Below are positions 1 through 8,034 of a stretch of 64,000 bases of DNA, piece by piece (the stretch's first letter is position 1; each line of letters opens with the position of its first letter). Source of the DNA: Fermentibacter sp964564435 (lineage in GTDB: Bacteria; Fermentibacterota; Fermentibacteria; Fermentibacterales; Fermentibacteraceae); the NCBI GenBank assembly GCA_964564435.1, contig CAZMAT010000004.1:115688-179687 (forward strand). Direction: 5' to 3'. The translations under genes were made by a program, and so were the position numbers. The notes under the pieces were generated by a model. That model made no database searches and was not told the origin of the DNA. It saw only the letters and a program-made list of their open reading frames with translations.

Positions 1-783
1 GAAGTGGCCGAGGAGGAGAGGGATGCAGGCCGCGTTTCCGGCCAGGGTCCAGAGGCCCGTTTCCAGCAGCGCCTTCCCACCGCCCCTCTTCGCGGCCCAT
101 GGCAGGTACAGGAGGATGGCGAGGTCGAGGAAGACGAGGTAGTAGAGCGAAGCCATGCACTGCAGCGCGACCAGGATGCCGAGCCAGAAACCCCTGCCCG
201 ATCCCGACGCGATCCTGAACGCCTGCCTGAGCGCCATGACGGAGAGCCCGGCCGAGAAGAGCTGGATGTGCCAGAGATGGCTCTGGAAGAAGGGCAGGCA
301 GACGAACGCGCCGCCGGCGAACAGTGCTCCCGCCTTCCCGCAGCCGACCTGCCGTGCCAGCAGGTATGCCGCGAGGCCCGAGAAGGCGAGCGACAGCACG
401 AGTACGAGATTGTGGGCCGCCAGAGGCCCCAGCCCGGCGAACCTGAGCGGCATGGCGGCGAGGGTCTGCGTCAGGAGGAGGTCGCTGCGGCCTCCCGCGT
501 CGGGCTGGCCTGCGAAGATGGGCGTATCCAGGGGATTCCGCAGGCTCGTGAGAGCCTCGTGGTTCCACGCCATCAGCCAGGTGTTGAAGAAGGTGTCAGT
601 CCCGTCGTGGGCCCCGGAGGCGGGGTGCGCCGCGAGGGGCCATGTGACGGCCGCCGCGAGAGCGGAGCAGAGCAGGATGGCGGTGGCGATCTCGACGAAG
701 CCGGGCCTGGCGTCACCCCGGTTCCTGCGGGAGCCGAAGCCGGTCCCGGAGCCCCGCCTGCCGCTCCGCGTCCTCCGCGCCAT
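1..783 (-). CDS. Multi-pass membrane protein, GT-C/YfhO-like, truncated by window edge
   Basis: The frame is open from an ATG at 783 to the window edge, giving 261 codons with the C-terminus missing. After a basic N-terminus, a hydrophobic segment (about residues 33-50) leads into an extracytoplasmic loop with an acidic DGTDTFFNTW motif, then several more hydrophobic helices. This acidic first loop is typical of GT-C membrane glycosyltransferases and YfhO-like proteins that use polyprenyl-phosphate sugars; the assignment is inferred from that pattern only. The ATG directly abuts the proS stop at 784, so it is probably co-transcribed with proS. Confidence 0.6.
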   Translation of the reverse strand, partial: MARRTRSGRRGSGTGFGSRRNRGDARPGFVEIATAILLCSALAAAVTWPLAAHPASGAHDGTDTFFNTWLMAWNHEALTSLRNPLDTPIFAGQPDAGGRSDLLLTQTLAAMPLRFAGLGPLAAHNLVLVLSLAFSGLAAYLLARQVGCGKAGALFAGGAFVCLPFFQSHLWHIQLFSAGLSVMALRQAFRIASGSGRGFWLGILVALQCMASLYYLVFLDLAILLYLPWAAKRGGGKALLETGLWTLAGNAACIPLLLGHF

Positions 784-2226
784 CTAGTAGGCCCTCGCCA
801 CGATGGCCCTGCTCCTCGAAGGTCTGCCGGTCATGAAGCAGGCGCCCTCCCCGCCCTCCTGGTCGAGGGGTATGCAGCGGATGGTGGCCTTGGTCTCCTG
901 CTGGAGCCTCTCCTCCTCATCCGGGCCGCCGGCCCACCAGACCCTGCAGAAGCCCTCCCGCTCGCCCGACACGGCCTTGTACTCGTCGTAGGTGGCCGCC
1001 TCCCAGGTCATCGCGTCCCGCCTGGCGACGGCCTCCTCAAACATCTCGCGCTGGATGGCCGAAAGCCTCCGAGGGATCTCGGACACCACGGCGTCGAGCC
1101 CGATCGTGAACTTGGCGTCCCTGCCGGGGCGGTTCCTGGCACTGGCCGTCACCACGCCAGCCTGCAGGTCCCTCGGGCCCAGCTCGAGCCTGACCGGCAC
1201 GCCGCGGACCTCCCAGTGATGGAACTTGAACCCCGGGCTGACGGTCTGGCGGTCGTCCACCTTCGCCCGGACCCCCGCGCCCTCGAGGTCCATGCATATC
1301 CTCGCGGCGGCCTCGCCGACCGCCGAGCGCTCGTCATCGGTCCTGCTGATGGGGACGATGACCACCTGCACCGGGGACAGCTCGGGGGGCAGCCTGAGCC
1401 CTGCGTCGTCGCCGTGGACCATGATGACTGCGCCGACGAGCCTGGTGGAGACTCCCCAGCTCGACTGGTGCACGAACTGCTGCTCGTTGTTCTCGTCGAG
1501 GTAGCGGGTGTTGAAGGCCCTGGCGAAGTTGGTGCCGAGGTAGTGGCTCGTGCCGGACTGGAGGGCCCAGCCGTTGCCCATCATGGCCTCGATGGAGTAG
1601 GTCTCCACCGCGCCGGCGAACTTCTCCCTGTCCGTCTTCCTCCCGGGGATCACGGGCATGGCGGCGTTCTCGGCCGCGAAGGCCTCGTAGACCCTGAGCA
1701 TCCTCATGGTCTCGCTGCGGGCCTCCTCCTCGGTGGCATGGGCGGTGTGCCCCTCCTGCCACAGGAACTCGGTGGTGCGGAGGAACGCCCTCGGGCGCAT
1801 CTCCCACCTGACCACGTTGGCCCACTGGTTGAGGAGCATCGGCAGGTCGCGGTAGCTGCCTATCCACTTCGAGAACATGTGGTTGATGATGGTCTCGGAT
1901 GTGGGGCGCACAACCAGGGGCTCCTCGAGCTGCTTCCCGCCGCCGTGCGTCACTATGGCCAGCTCGGGGGCGAAGCCTTCGACGTGCTCGGCCTCCCTGT
2001 TGATGAAGCTCTGCGGGATGAAGAGCGGGAAATAGGCGTTCTCGTGCCCAGTCGCCTTGAACCGCGCGTCCAGGTTGTCGCGGATCCTCTCCCATATCGC
2101 ATACCCGTAGGGGCGGATCACCATGCATCCGCGGACCGGGGACGAGTCGGCCAACTCGGCCTCCCGTATGACGTCCTGGTACCACTGTGCGAAGTCCTGC
2201 TTCTGTGGAGTGATGTTTTCGGCCAT
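784..2226 (-). CDS. proS: Prolyl-tRNA synthetase, archaeal/eukaryotic type
   Basis: This class II synthetase (480 aa) charges tRNA-Pro with proline in the cytoplasm. It has the short ProS type 3 architecture without the bacterial editing insertion. Visible signatures are the RPTSETIINHMF motif 2 region, the LRTTEFLWQEGHTAH substrate pocket, the GTSHYLGTNFA segment and a HQSSWGVSTR motif 3 region. The protein ends in a Cys-containing domain and a terminal Tyr, as in archaeal-type enzymes, whose C-terminal domain binds zinc. A purine-rich GGAGGGG sequence lies about 9 bases before the ATG. The membrane protein gene follows immediately downstream. Confidence 0.95.
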   Translation of the reverse strand: MAENITPQKQDFAQWYQDVIREAELADSSPVRGCMVIRPYGYAIWERIRDNLDARFKATGHENAYFPLFIPQSFINREAEHVEGFAPELAIVTHGGGKQLEEPLVVRPTSETIINHMFSKWIGSYRDLPMLLNQWANVVRWEMRPRAFLRTTEFLWQEGHTAHATEEEARSETMRMLRVYEAFAAENAAMPVIPGRKTDREKFAGAVETYSIEAMMGNGWALQSGTSHYLGTNFARAFNTRYLDENNEQQFVHQSSWGVSTRLVGAVIMVHGDDAGLRLPPELSPVQVVIVPISRTDDERSAVGEAAARICMDLEGAGVRAKVDDRQTVSPGFKFHHWEVRGVPVRLELGPRDLQAGVVTASARNRPGRDAKFTIGLDAVVSEIPRRLSAIQREMFEEAVARRDAMTWEAATYDEYKAVSGEREGFCRVWWAGGPDEEERLQQETKATIRCIPLDQEGGEGACFMTGRPSRSRAIVARAY

Positions 2227-2389
2227 TCCAGAGCCCCTCCGGGATCGTTCCTCCGTGTACGGTGACGCCCGGCGGGTCCGGCGCGATTCCCGTATATTGC
2301 CGCGTGCCTTTCCTGATTCGCGGGCGTTTCGGACAGGCGCGGATCAGTGCGGGGTAATATGGCGAGAGCCGCCGGGCGGGACTAACGGG
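2227..2389. promoter_or_regulatory. Divergent intergenic region between proS and CDF transporter
   Basis: These 163 bases separate the divergent proS and transporter starts. On the + strand a good -10-like TAATAT lies at 2355-2360, but only a poor -35 (GGACAG-type, 2331-2336) is found upstream. On the - strand an AATATA element near 2295 could serve proS. Both assignments are by eye and weak. Confidence 0.3.
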
Positions 2390-3361
2390 ATGCAGGCCGG
2401 AGACGTGGAACGACAGACCGGCGCGATGCGCGGGCCGCGGCTCACGCGATTCGCGTGGCTGTCCATCGCCGCGGCCGTCACGACCATAGCCCTCAAGCTC
2501 TCTGCATGGGGCCTGACCGGCTCGGTCGGGCTGCTTTCCGACGCCATGGAGTCCGGGGTCAACCTGGCCGGAGCCGCCATCGCCCTGGCGATGCTCTCGA
2601 TCGCGGCCAGGCCCGTGGACAGGGAACACGAGTTCGGGCACGGGAAGGCCGAGTACTTCTCGAGCGGCGCCGAGGGGGCGCTCATCCTGGCTGCTGCTGC
2701 GGCCATGATCGCGGCCGCCGTGCCCAGGTTCTCGAATCCCGTGCCGCTCGAGCGCCTGGGTGCGGGAGCCGCCGTTTCCGCAGCCGCATCGGCCGTGAAC
2801 CTCGCCGTCGCGATCGTACTGCGCCTGGCCGGCAGGAGGTACGACTCCATCACCCTCGAAGCTGATGCCGGCCATCTCATGACGGACGTCCTCACTTCAG
2901 CCGGCGTGCTGGCCGGCATGGGCGCCGTGGCCCTCACGGGATGGGCCTGGCTCGATCCCGTTATCGCGGTCCTCGTTGCCGTGAACATCCTCCGGACCGG
3001 ATTCGGCATCGTGCACCGGTCGGTGGACGGGCTGATGGACGCCGCCATTCCCGAGAGCGAGAAGGGGCTGGTCCTCCGGGTCTTCGACCGCCACAGGGGC
3101 GACGGTGTCCGGTTCCACGCCCTCCGCACCAGGCGCGCCGGATCCATGCGGTTCATCTCGTTCCATGTCCTCGTGCCGGGGGACTGGTCGATCGAGCGCG
3201 GCCACCTGCTCCTCGAATCCATCGAAGGCGAGATCTGCTCGGAGATACCGGGTTCGACGGTGTTCACCCACATCGAACCCGCGTGTGACGGAACGCCCCC
3301 GGCGGGACCCGGGCTGCCGATGGGACGGCCTTCGGGAGAGCAGGCCGGGGATGATGCCTGA
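2390..3361 (+). CDS. Cation diffusion facilitator (CDF) metal transporter
   Basis: This 323-aa inner-membrane antiporter would export divalent metals such as Zn, Fe or Mn. Six hydrophobic segments are followed by a cytoplasmic ferredoxin-like domain. The TM2 metal-site region reads GLLSDAMESGVNL, TM5 carries the H-x3-D pair in GHLMTDVL, and the conserved EHEFGHGKAEYF loop follows TM2. I chose the ATG at 2390; an ATG at 2426 is an equally reasonable start. The frame is open further upstream, but that part overlaps proS and has no CDF similarity. The 3' end overlaps the next gene by 8 bases. Confidence 0.9.
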   Translation: MQAGDVERQTGAMRGPRLTRFAWLSIAAAVTTIALKLSAWGLTGSVGLLSDAMESGVNLAGAAIALAMLSIAARPVDREHEFGHGKAEYFSSGAEGALILAAAAAMIAAAVPRFSNPVPLERLGAGAAVSAAASAVNLAVAIVLRLAGRRYDSITLEADAGHLMTDVLTSAGVLAGMGAVALTGWAWLDPVIAVLVAVNILRTGFGIVHRSVDGLMDAAIPESEKGLVLRVFDRHRGDGVRFHALRTRRAGSMRFISFHVLVPGDWSIERGHLLLESIEGEICSEIPGSTVFTHIEPACDGTPPAGPGLPMGRPSGEQAGDDA

Positions 3362-4139
3362 CGCGACAAGCCGTCCCGCGGAATGGCGGCCCGCCGCCGT
3401 TTCCCGCGAGGAGTACGCCGCCAGGGCCTTGTCGAAGGACTACGCCCGGGCCCTCGCGGCCAATCCTCCAGGGGCGTCGTCGAATCCCAACCTCCTCGCC
3501 TTCGGCAACTCGGGCGGGATCCTCCGCAACGGGGTCTGCTGGTGGCACTCCAGGTTCACGCGGGCCGCCCTCTACCTGGTCTACTTCGAGCCCTCGAAGC
3601 CGAGGCCCGGTCCCGGCGCCGTGCGGGAGGCCGTCAGGTCGGTGATGGACGCCGACAGGGTGGTGGAGATCCCGGGCTACTCGTGCCTCCGTGACTTTTC
3701 GGCGGACTGCCGGCAGGACATCCAGAAGGTCCTCGAGAGGAGGCAGATCTCCGACGGCGTGCTCCGTTTCGCCTGGGTGGACGGACTCGCCGGATCGCAC
3801 CGGGTGTCTGCGGCCAGGCTCGCCGCCCTGATGGACAGGATCCATGCCGAGACCTCCAGGGAGGGGCTCGCCTACGTCAAGCTCCAGATCCGCGGGATCG
3901 ACGCCCACTCGCTGATCGTGACGGAGATGGAGCCGCTCGGCGGAGGCGGGTACAGATGCAGCTACCTCGACAGCAACTGGCCCCTCGAGAGGGTGTGGAC
4001 CTACAGGCCCGGGCAGTCGACCGCCTCCTCTGTGACGGGCATGCCCGGAGTGCCATATCTTCAGCGGACCGGCGAGCTGAAGAGGATCCGCGGGATAGTG
4101 GCGGAGTTCGCAGGCGCTGCGTCCGGGGGAGATTCCTGA
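3354..4139 (+). CDS. Uncharacterised protein with possible papain-like Cys-His-Asp/Asn arrangement
   Basis: This 261-aa soluble protein has no signal peptide and I do not recognise its family. It contains GVCWWHSRF (Cys62), then IDAHSLIV (His185) and YLDSNWP (Asp206, Asn208) at the ends of predicted strands. That order and spacing resemble papain-fold cysteine peptidases and transglutaminase-like proteins. Catalysis is inferred from the pattern only. Starts at 3351 or 3354 are both ATG. The gene overlaps the CDF transporter stop, so translation is probably coupled, but no functional link is evident. Confidence 0.65.
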   Translation: MPDATSRPAEWRPAAVSREEYAARALSKDYARALAANPPGASSNPNLLAFGNSGGILRNGVCWWHSRFTRAALYLVYFEPSKPRPGPGAVREAVRSVMDADRVVEIPGYSCLRDFSADCRQDIQKVLERRQISDGVLRFAWVDGLAGSHRVSAARLAALMDRIHAETSREGLAYVKLQIRGIDAHSLIVTEMEPLGGGGYRCSYLDSNWPLERVWTYRPGQSTASSVTGMPGVPYLQRTGELKRIRGIVAEFAGAASGGDS

Positions 4140-4220
4140 GTACCCGGTTGCGTGACTTCGCGGGGCTCTCGATTGGATATGCGCCGATTTCGGCGCCGTT
4201 TCCGGTGTGATCACCGGGTT

Positions 4221-4254
4221 CCTGCCCTACCGGGCCATCGCGGGGTAGGGCGGG
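4221..4254. repeat. Intergenic inverted repeat
   Basis: GCCCTACC at 4224-4231 pairs with GGTAGGGC at 4244-4251. The stem extends outward to about 11 bp including a G-T pair and has a 12-base loop. It sits between the putative peptidase gene and the cold-shock fusion gene. There is no T-tract after it, so it is not a classical intrinsic terminator, although it could still pause or protect transcripts. Confidence 0.4.
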
Positions 4255-4309
4255 GTTCACAGGCACGCGCGTGGAGGGCCGGGCCCTACGAGCCCGGAAT
4301 CGGAGTGGC

Positions 4310-4912
4310 ATGAGAAAGCTCGGGAAGATCGTGGACTGGAACGACAACAGGGGGTTCGGCTTCATCGTCCCGGAGGGCGGCGGCGACAGGGTATTCGTCC
4401 ACATCAAGGCCTTCCGCCCGGGCCAGGCGAGGCCGAGGGGCGGGGAGCTGGTCGACTACGTCCCCACCACCGACGACAAGGACCGCAGGCGGGCCGACGA
4501 CGTGATCTTCACGAAGGCCCGGGCCGGCGGGGGCCGCACCGCCACGGCAGGGCGCGGGAGCGGCCTTTTCACGGTTCTCATGGCTTTCGCGGTGGCCTTC
4601 CTCGTTCTCCTGGGATGGCTCGCCTTCACGGGGAGGGCCGACTGGGCAGTCACGCTCGTCTATCTCGTCATGAGCGCCGTCTCCTTCGTCGTGTATGCCT
4701 CCGACAAGGCGGCGGCTCCTGCCGGCGGCCGCAGGGTTCCCGAGAACACCCTGCACCTGCTCTCGCTCCTGGGGGGATGGCCCGGAGCCCTGATCGCGCA
4801 GAGGCTGCTCTCCCACAAGACACGCAAGGCTGGGTTCCAGGCGCTTTTCTGGCTGACGGTCGCCCTGAACCTGGCGGCGCTGGCGTGGTACCTTCTGCGG
4901 ATACGGGGGTAG
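4310..4912 (+). CDS. Cold-shock domain fused to DUF1294 membrane domain
   Basis: This 200-aa protein starts with a cold-shock OB-fold (residues 1-65): the RNP-like segment NRGFGFIVPE and DRVFVHI bind single-stranded nucleic acid in this family. A hydrophobic helix near residues 90-107 leads into DUF1294 (about 110-200) with its YASDKAAA and ENTLHLLSLLGGWPGA signatures. CSD-DUF1294 fusions occur in many bacteria; their role is unknown. The ATG at 4310 is preferred because GGAG lies just upstream and the domain begins there; an upstream in-frame codon at 4271 adds only basic residues. Confidence 0.88.
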   Translation: MRKLGKIVDWNDNRGFGFIVPEGGGDRVFVHIKAFRPGQARPRGGELVDYVPTTDDKDRRRADDVIFTKARAGGGRTATAGRGSGLFTVLMAFAVAFLVLLGWLAFTGRADWAVTLVYLVMSAVSFVVYASDKAAAPAGGRRVPENTLHLLSLLGGWPGALIAQRLLSHKTRKAGFQALFWLTVALNLAALAWYLLRIRG

Positions 4913-6654
4913 GCACGGCCGGAAGGGAAGTCCTCTTCGCGGATCTGGGCTCCGGCGTCACCCGGAGGGCGCCTCTCGATCCCGGCCTCTGGGAGCGCTG
5001 GATCGGCGGGAGGGGGCTCGCGGGCGCGTTCGTCCGCCCCTGCTGCACGCTCTCCTGGGACGATCCCGGCATGCCCTTCGTGCTGGCGGCCGGCCCCCTG
5101 GCCGGAACGCTCTCACCGGCGTCCGGGAGGGTGAGCGCAATGTGCATGTCCCCGCTCACCGGGACCGTCGGCGACTCCTCCGCCGGAGGGGCCTTCGCCG
5201 CGGAGATGGCCAGGGCCGGCCTCGCCGCCGTGGTGATCACCGGCACGAGCCCCCGGCTCGCCGGGCTCGAGATAGAGGACGGAACAGCCCGCCTCGTGGA
5301 CGCCGAAGGGCTCCGGGGACGCGACACGGCCGAAGTCTCGGGGCTGCTCGGCGGGAGGGGCTCCACGGCCCTCACGGGCCCCGCGGCCGACAACGGCGTC
5401 CTGTACGCCAACATCGTCATCGACGGCTGCCATACCGCCGGCAGGAACGGCCTGGGGCTCTGCCTCGCATCGAGGAACTTGAAGTACGTTTCCGTCAGGG
5501 GATCGGGCAGGCCCGGCGCCTCCGACCCCGGAAGGCTGTCGGAGGCGTGCGCCGCGATCAACAGGCTGCTCTCCGCGAGCCCGGTGGTCATGGGGGCCTT
5601 CGGGCTCCACAACATGGGCACCGGTGCCCTCTACGACCTCATGCACGCCCGCGGCATGATGCCCACCGCCAACTTCAGGCGCACGAGCTTCGATGCGGCG
5701 CCAGGGATGAACGCACCCGCCTATGCGAGGCTGCTGGGCTCGAAGAGGGCGGGCTGCGAAGGCTGCCGGATACAGTGCAAGCGGGTGGGACGCGACGGCG
5801 TGCACATCCCCGAGTTCGAGACCATGTCCCACTTCAGCGCCCTGATAGAGAACGAGGACATGTCGGCCGTGCTGGAGGCCAACGACATATGCACGCACCT
5901 CGGGATGGACACGATAAGCGCGGGCTCCACCCTGGCGTGCCATTCCGAGATCGAGGGAAGGCGCCTCGCCCCTTCTGAGGTGCTCTCGCTCCTGCGCGAC
6001 ATCGGGGCCGGACGGGCCCCGGACCTGGCCATGGGTTCGCGGAGGTATGCCGGGATGCGGGGGCGCCCGGAGGTCTCGATGACGGTGAAGGGCCTCGAAC
6101 TGCCCGCCTACGATCCCAGGGGGGCCTACGGGATGGCGCTGGCCTACGCCGTGGCCACCAGGGGCGGCTGCCACCTGCGGGCCTACCCGATCAGCCACGA
6201 GATCCTCAGGAAACCGGTGGCCACCGACAGGCTCTCCTTCGCCGGCAAGGCCCGCATCATCAAGACGGCGGAGGACACCAACGCCGCGATGGACTCTATC
6301 GGAGCCTGCCGGTTCAGCCTCTTCGGGGCGACGGTGGAGGAGTTCGCCGACGCCCTGTCGGCCGTGACCGGCATCGAGCGCTCCGGCCAGGACCTGATGG
6401 ACCTGGGCGAGAGGGTGACGTTCCGGGACAGGATCATGAACGGGCTCCGCGGCTTCACCGAAGCCGACGACGACCTGCCCGCCAGGTTCTTCGAGGAGCC
6501 CGGCACGCCCGGCCCCTGGCCGGAGCTCCCCCCGCTCCCCAGGGTTGAATTCCTCGAGGCCCGCGCTAGGTACTACCGGATCAGGGGCCTGGACTCCGAC
6601 GGATCTCCTCTGCCCGGGAAGGCGGAGGCCCTCGGCCTCCCGGCGGGGATCTGA
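4885..6654 (+). CDS. Tungsten-dependent aldehyde:ferredoxin oxidoreductase family protein
   Basis: This 589-aa cytoplasmic enzyme should oxidise an aldehyde to the acid, passing electrons to ferredoxin through a tungsten-bispterin site and one [4Fe-4S] cluster. The N-terminus has WIGGRGLAG. Cluster ligands are C291, C294 and C298 (CEGCRIQC) plus the distal C475 in GACRF. The pterin-binding YDPRGAYGMAL motif is present. Length matches the family. The likely start is GTG 4885, which overlaps the previous gene by 28 bases; no ATG lies close to the conserved N-terminus. The substrate is unknown; the aldolase-like gene 4 bases downstream suggests an aldehyde from sugar breakdown. Confidence 0.9.
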   Translation: MVPSADTGVGTAGREVLFADLGSGVTRRAPLDPGLWERWIGGRGLAGAFVRPCCTLSWDDPGMPFVLAAGPLAGTLSPASGRVSAMCMSPLTGTVGDSSAGGAFAAEMARAGLAAVVITGTSPRLAGLEIEDGTARLVDAEGLRGRDTAEVSGLLGGRGSTALTGPAADNGVLYANIVIDGCHTAGRNGLGLCLASRNLKYVSVRGSGRPGASDPGRLSEACAAINRLLSASPVVMGAFGLHNMGTGALYDLMHARGMMPTANFRRTSFDAAPGMNAPAYARLLGSKRAGCEGCRIQCKRVGRDGVHIPEFETMSHFSALIENEDMSAVLEANDICTHLGMDTISAGSTLACHSEIEGRRLAPSEVLSLLRDIGAGRAPDLAMGSRRYAGMRGRPEVSMTVKGLELPAYDPRGAYGMALAYAVATRGGCHLRAYPISHEILRKPVATDRLSFAGKARIIKTAEDTNAAMDSIGACRFSLFGATVEEFADALSAVTGIERSGQDLMDLGERVTFRDRIMNGLRGFTEADDDLPARFFEEPGTPGPWPELPPLPRVEFLEARARYYRIRGLDSDGSPLPGKAEALGLPAGI

Positions 6655-6658
6655 AGCG

Positions 6659-7849
6659 TTGAAGGCCCTGCTCGCGAAGTATGCGGAGAAGCTCGAGCGG
6701 ACCGGACTGGCCGCCCCTGGCTCGATTCTGTTCGGGGGGCGGGACGACTCCGTCGAGTGGGTGGGCGACGGCCCCGGGAGGCCCCTCCTCGAGGAGGCGT
6801 TCGAGAGGCTGGCGGTCTGCTCGCTCCTCCTGTTCCGGCCGTCAGAGCCGTGGAGCTCGATGATCGGGCTGCTGGCCGGGCAGGGGGGAGGGCCGATACG
6901 CCCCTCCGACTGCGAATCCCTGACCTTCCTGCACGAGATACCCGTCGCCCCGCGCATGGATGCCGGGCTCCTCGCCGGCCTGCTCGGGCGGAGGCGGAGC
7001 GCGATCGTCCCCGGGCCGGGCATCGCCGCATGGGGCGCCGTGAGCCCCGAGCAGGCGTTCGTGTCGGCCAGTTCGGTGTGTTTCGCGTGCTTCGTGAAGT
7101 TCATGGCGGACTATCTCGACGCCCTCGAAGCCGGAGGGAGACCCCCCGATTCCTGGCGGCGTGTGGTCGAGGCTGTGCGGGAGGGGGCCGGCGACTTCCC
7201 TTGCGGCGCGGCCGGCGGGATGGAGCTCGCGGCAGGGCCTTTCCGTACGGAGAGCGAAGTCAGGGCCGCCATCGCCGAAGCGGGGGCGAGGACCGTGGAA
7301 TCCGGGCTGGTGGACTCCTACTTCGGGAACGTATCCTGGCTGCTGGACGGCGTTCTCTACATCAGCCAGACCGCCTCGTCGCTCGACGAGCTCCCGGGGG
7401 CCGTCGACGCCTGCCCGCTGGACGGCTCCTCGTGCGCGGCGATCACGGCCTCGAGCGAGTACATGGCCCATGTCGAAGCCCTGCGGGTCACCGGCGCCGA
7501 CGGCATGCTGCACGGGCACCCCAGGTTCGCGGTGATCGCTTCGCTGGCCTGCGGGAGACCCTCATGCCCGGACAGGGGTTCCTGTCACCTCCGCTGCCCC
7601 CACGGGCGGCACGCCGGAGGCGTCCCGATCGTATCGGGCGAGGTGGGCGCCGGGCCCTCCGGCCTGTACCGCACGCTCCCACCGGCGCTCCTCGGCGGCG
7701 ATGCCGCGATCGTTCACGGACACGGAGTCTTCGCCGCGGCGAGGGGCGACTTCAGGGGCGCCTCCGGCGCCATGTCGCGCATCGAACGGGCGTGCCGCGC
7801 CGAATACTTCGAGAGGGTGGACAGGGCCTGCCCGGAGACTCGTAACTGA
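6659..7849 (+). CDS. Class II aldolase/adducin-family protein with extra N-terminal region
   Basis: The start is TTG 6659, four bases after the oxidoreductase stop, giving 396 aa. Residues about 1-190 are unassigned. The second half is a class II aldolase/adducin fold: GNVSWLLDGVLYIS, SSEYMAHVEAL and LHGHPRF (zinc-binding His pair), then a late His in IVHGHGVFAAARG. Family members cleave or epimerise sugar phosphates such as fuculose-1-phosphate or ribulose-5-phosphate. Between the two His regions is a Cys-rich insertion (GRPSCPDRGSCHLRCPHG) that could bind a metal. Coupling to the AOR suggests the aldolase makes, or the AOR consumes, a shared aldehyde; this is inference. Confidence 0.78.
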   Translation: MKALLAKYAEKLERTGLAAPGSILFGGRDDSVEWVGDGPGRPLLEEAFERLAVCSLLLFRPSEPWSSMIGLLAGQGGGPIRPSDCESLTFLHEIPVAPRMDAGLLAGLLGRRRSAIVPGPGIAAWGAVSPEQAFVSASSVCFACFVKFMADYLDALEAGGRPPDSWRRVVEAVREGAGDFPCGAAGGMELAAGPFRTESEVRAAIAEAGARTVESGLVDSYFGNVSWLLDGVLYISQTASSLDELPGAVDACPLDGSSCAAITASSEYMAHVEALRVTGADGMLHGHPRFAVIASLACGRPSCPDRGSCHLRCPHGRHAGGVPIVSGEVGAGPSGLYRTLPPALLGGDAAIVHGHGVFAAARGDFRGASGAMSRIERACRAEYFERVDRACPETRN

Positions 7850-7851
7850 GG

Positions 7852-8034
7852 ACTTCAGGCTGTCGGATCAGCCATCCGCCCCATGAACAGCACCGTCCCG
7901 GTAAGATCGTCGATGATCAGGAACACGAACGGCCTGTCAGGATATGAACTTCAGGCTGTCGGATCAGCCATCCGCCCCATGAACAGCACCGTCCCGGTAA
8001 GATCGTCGATGATCAGGAACACGAACGGCCTGTC
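7852..8034. repeat. 87-bp perfect direct duplication of the serpin 3' end
   Basis: Bases 7852-7938 and 7948-8034 are identical over 87 bp with a 9-bp spacer (unit offset 96). The right copy carries the functional 3' end and stop (7951-7953) of the serpin. The left copy is a non-coding remnant that fills nearly all the space between the convergent aldolase and serpin genes. It is either a recent tandem duplication or an assembly artefact. Confidence 0.9.

Noticed and set aside
4..2265. A 753-codon open frame on the + strand opposite proS
   Set aside because: It lies antisense to a clear prolyl-tRNA synthetase and encodes low-complexity Arg/Gly/Pro-rich sequence. High GC and AGG usage keep antisense frames open; the same applies to many long frames elsewhere.
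5113..7104. A 663-codon - strand frame opposite the aldehyde oxidoreductase
   Set aside because: No domain features; a shadow of the oxidoreductase and aldolase genes.
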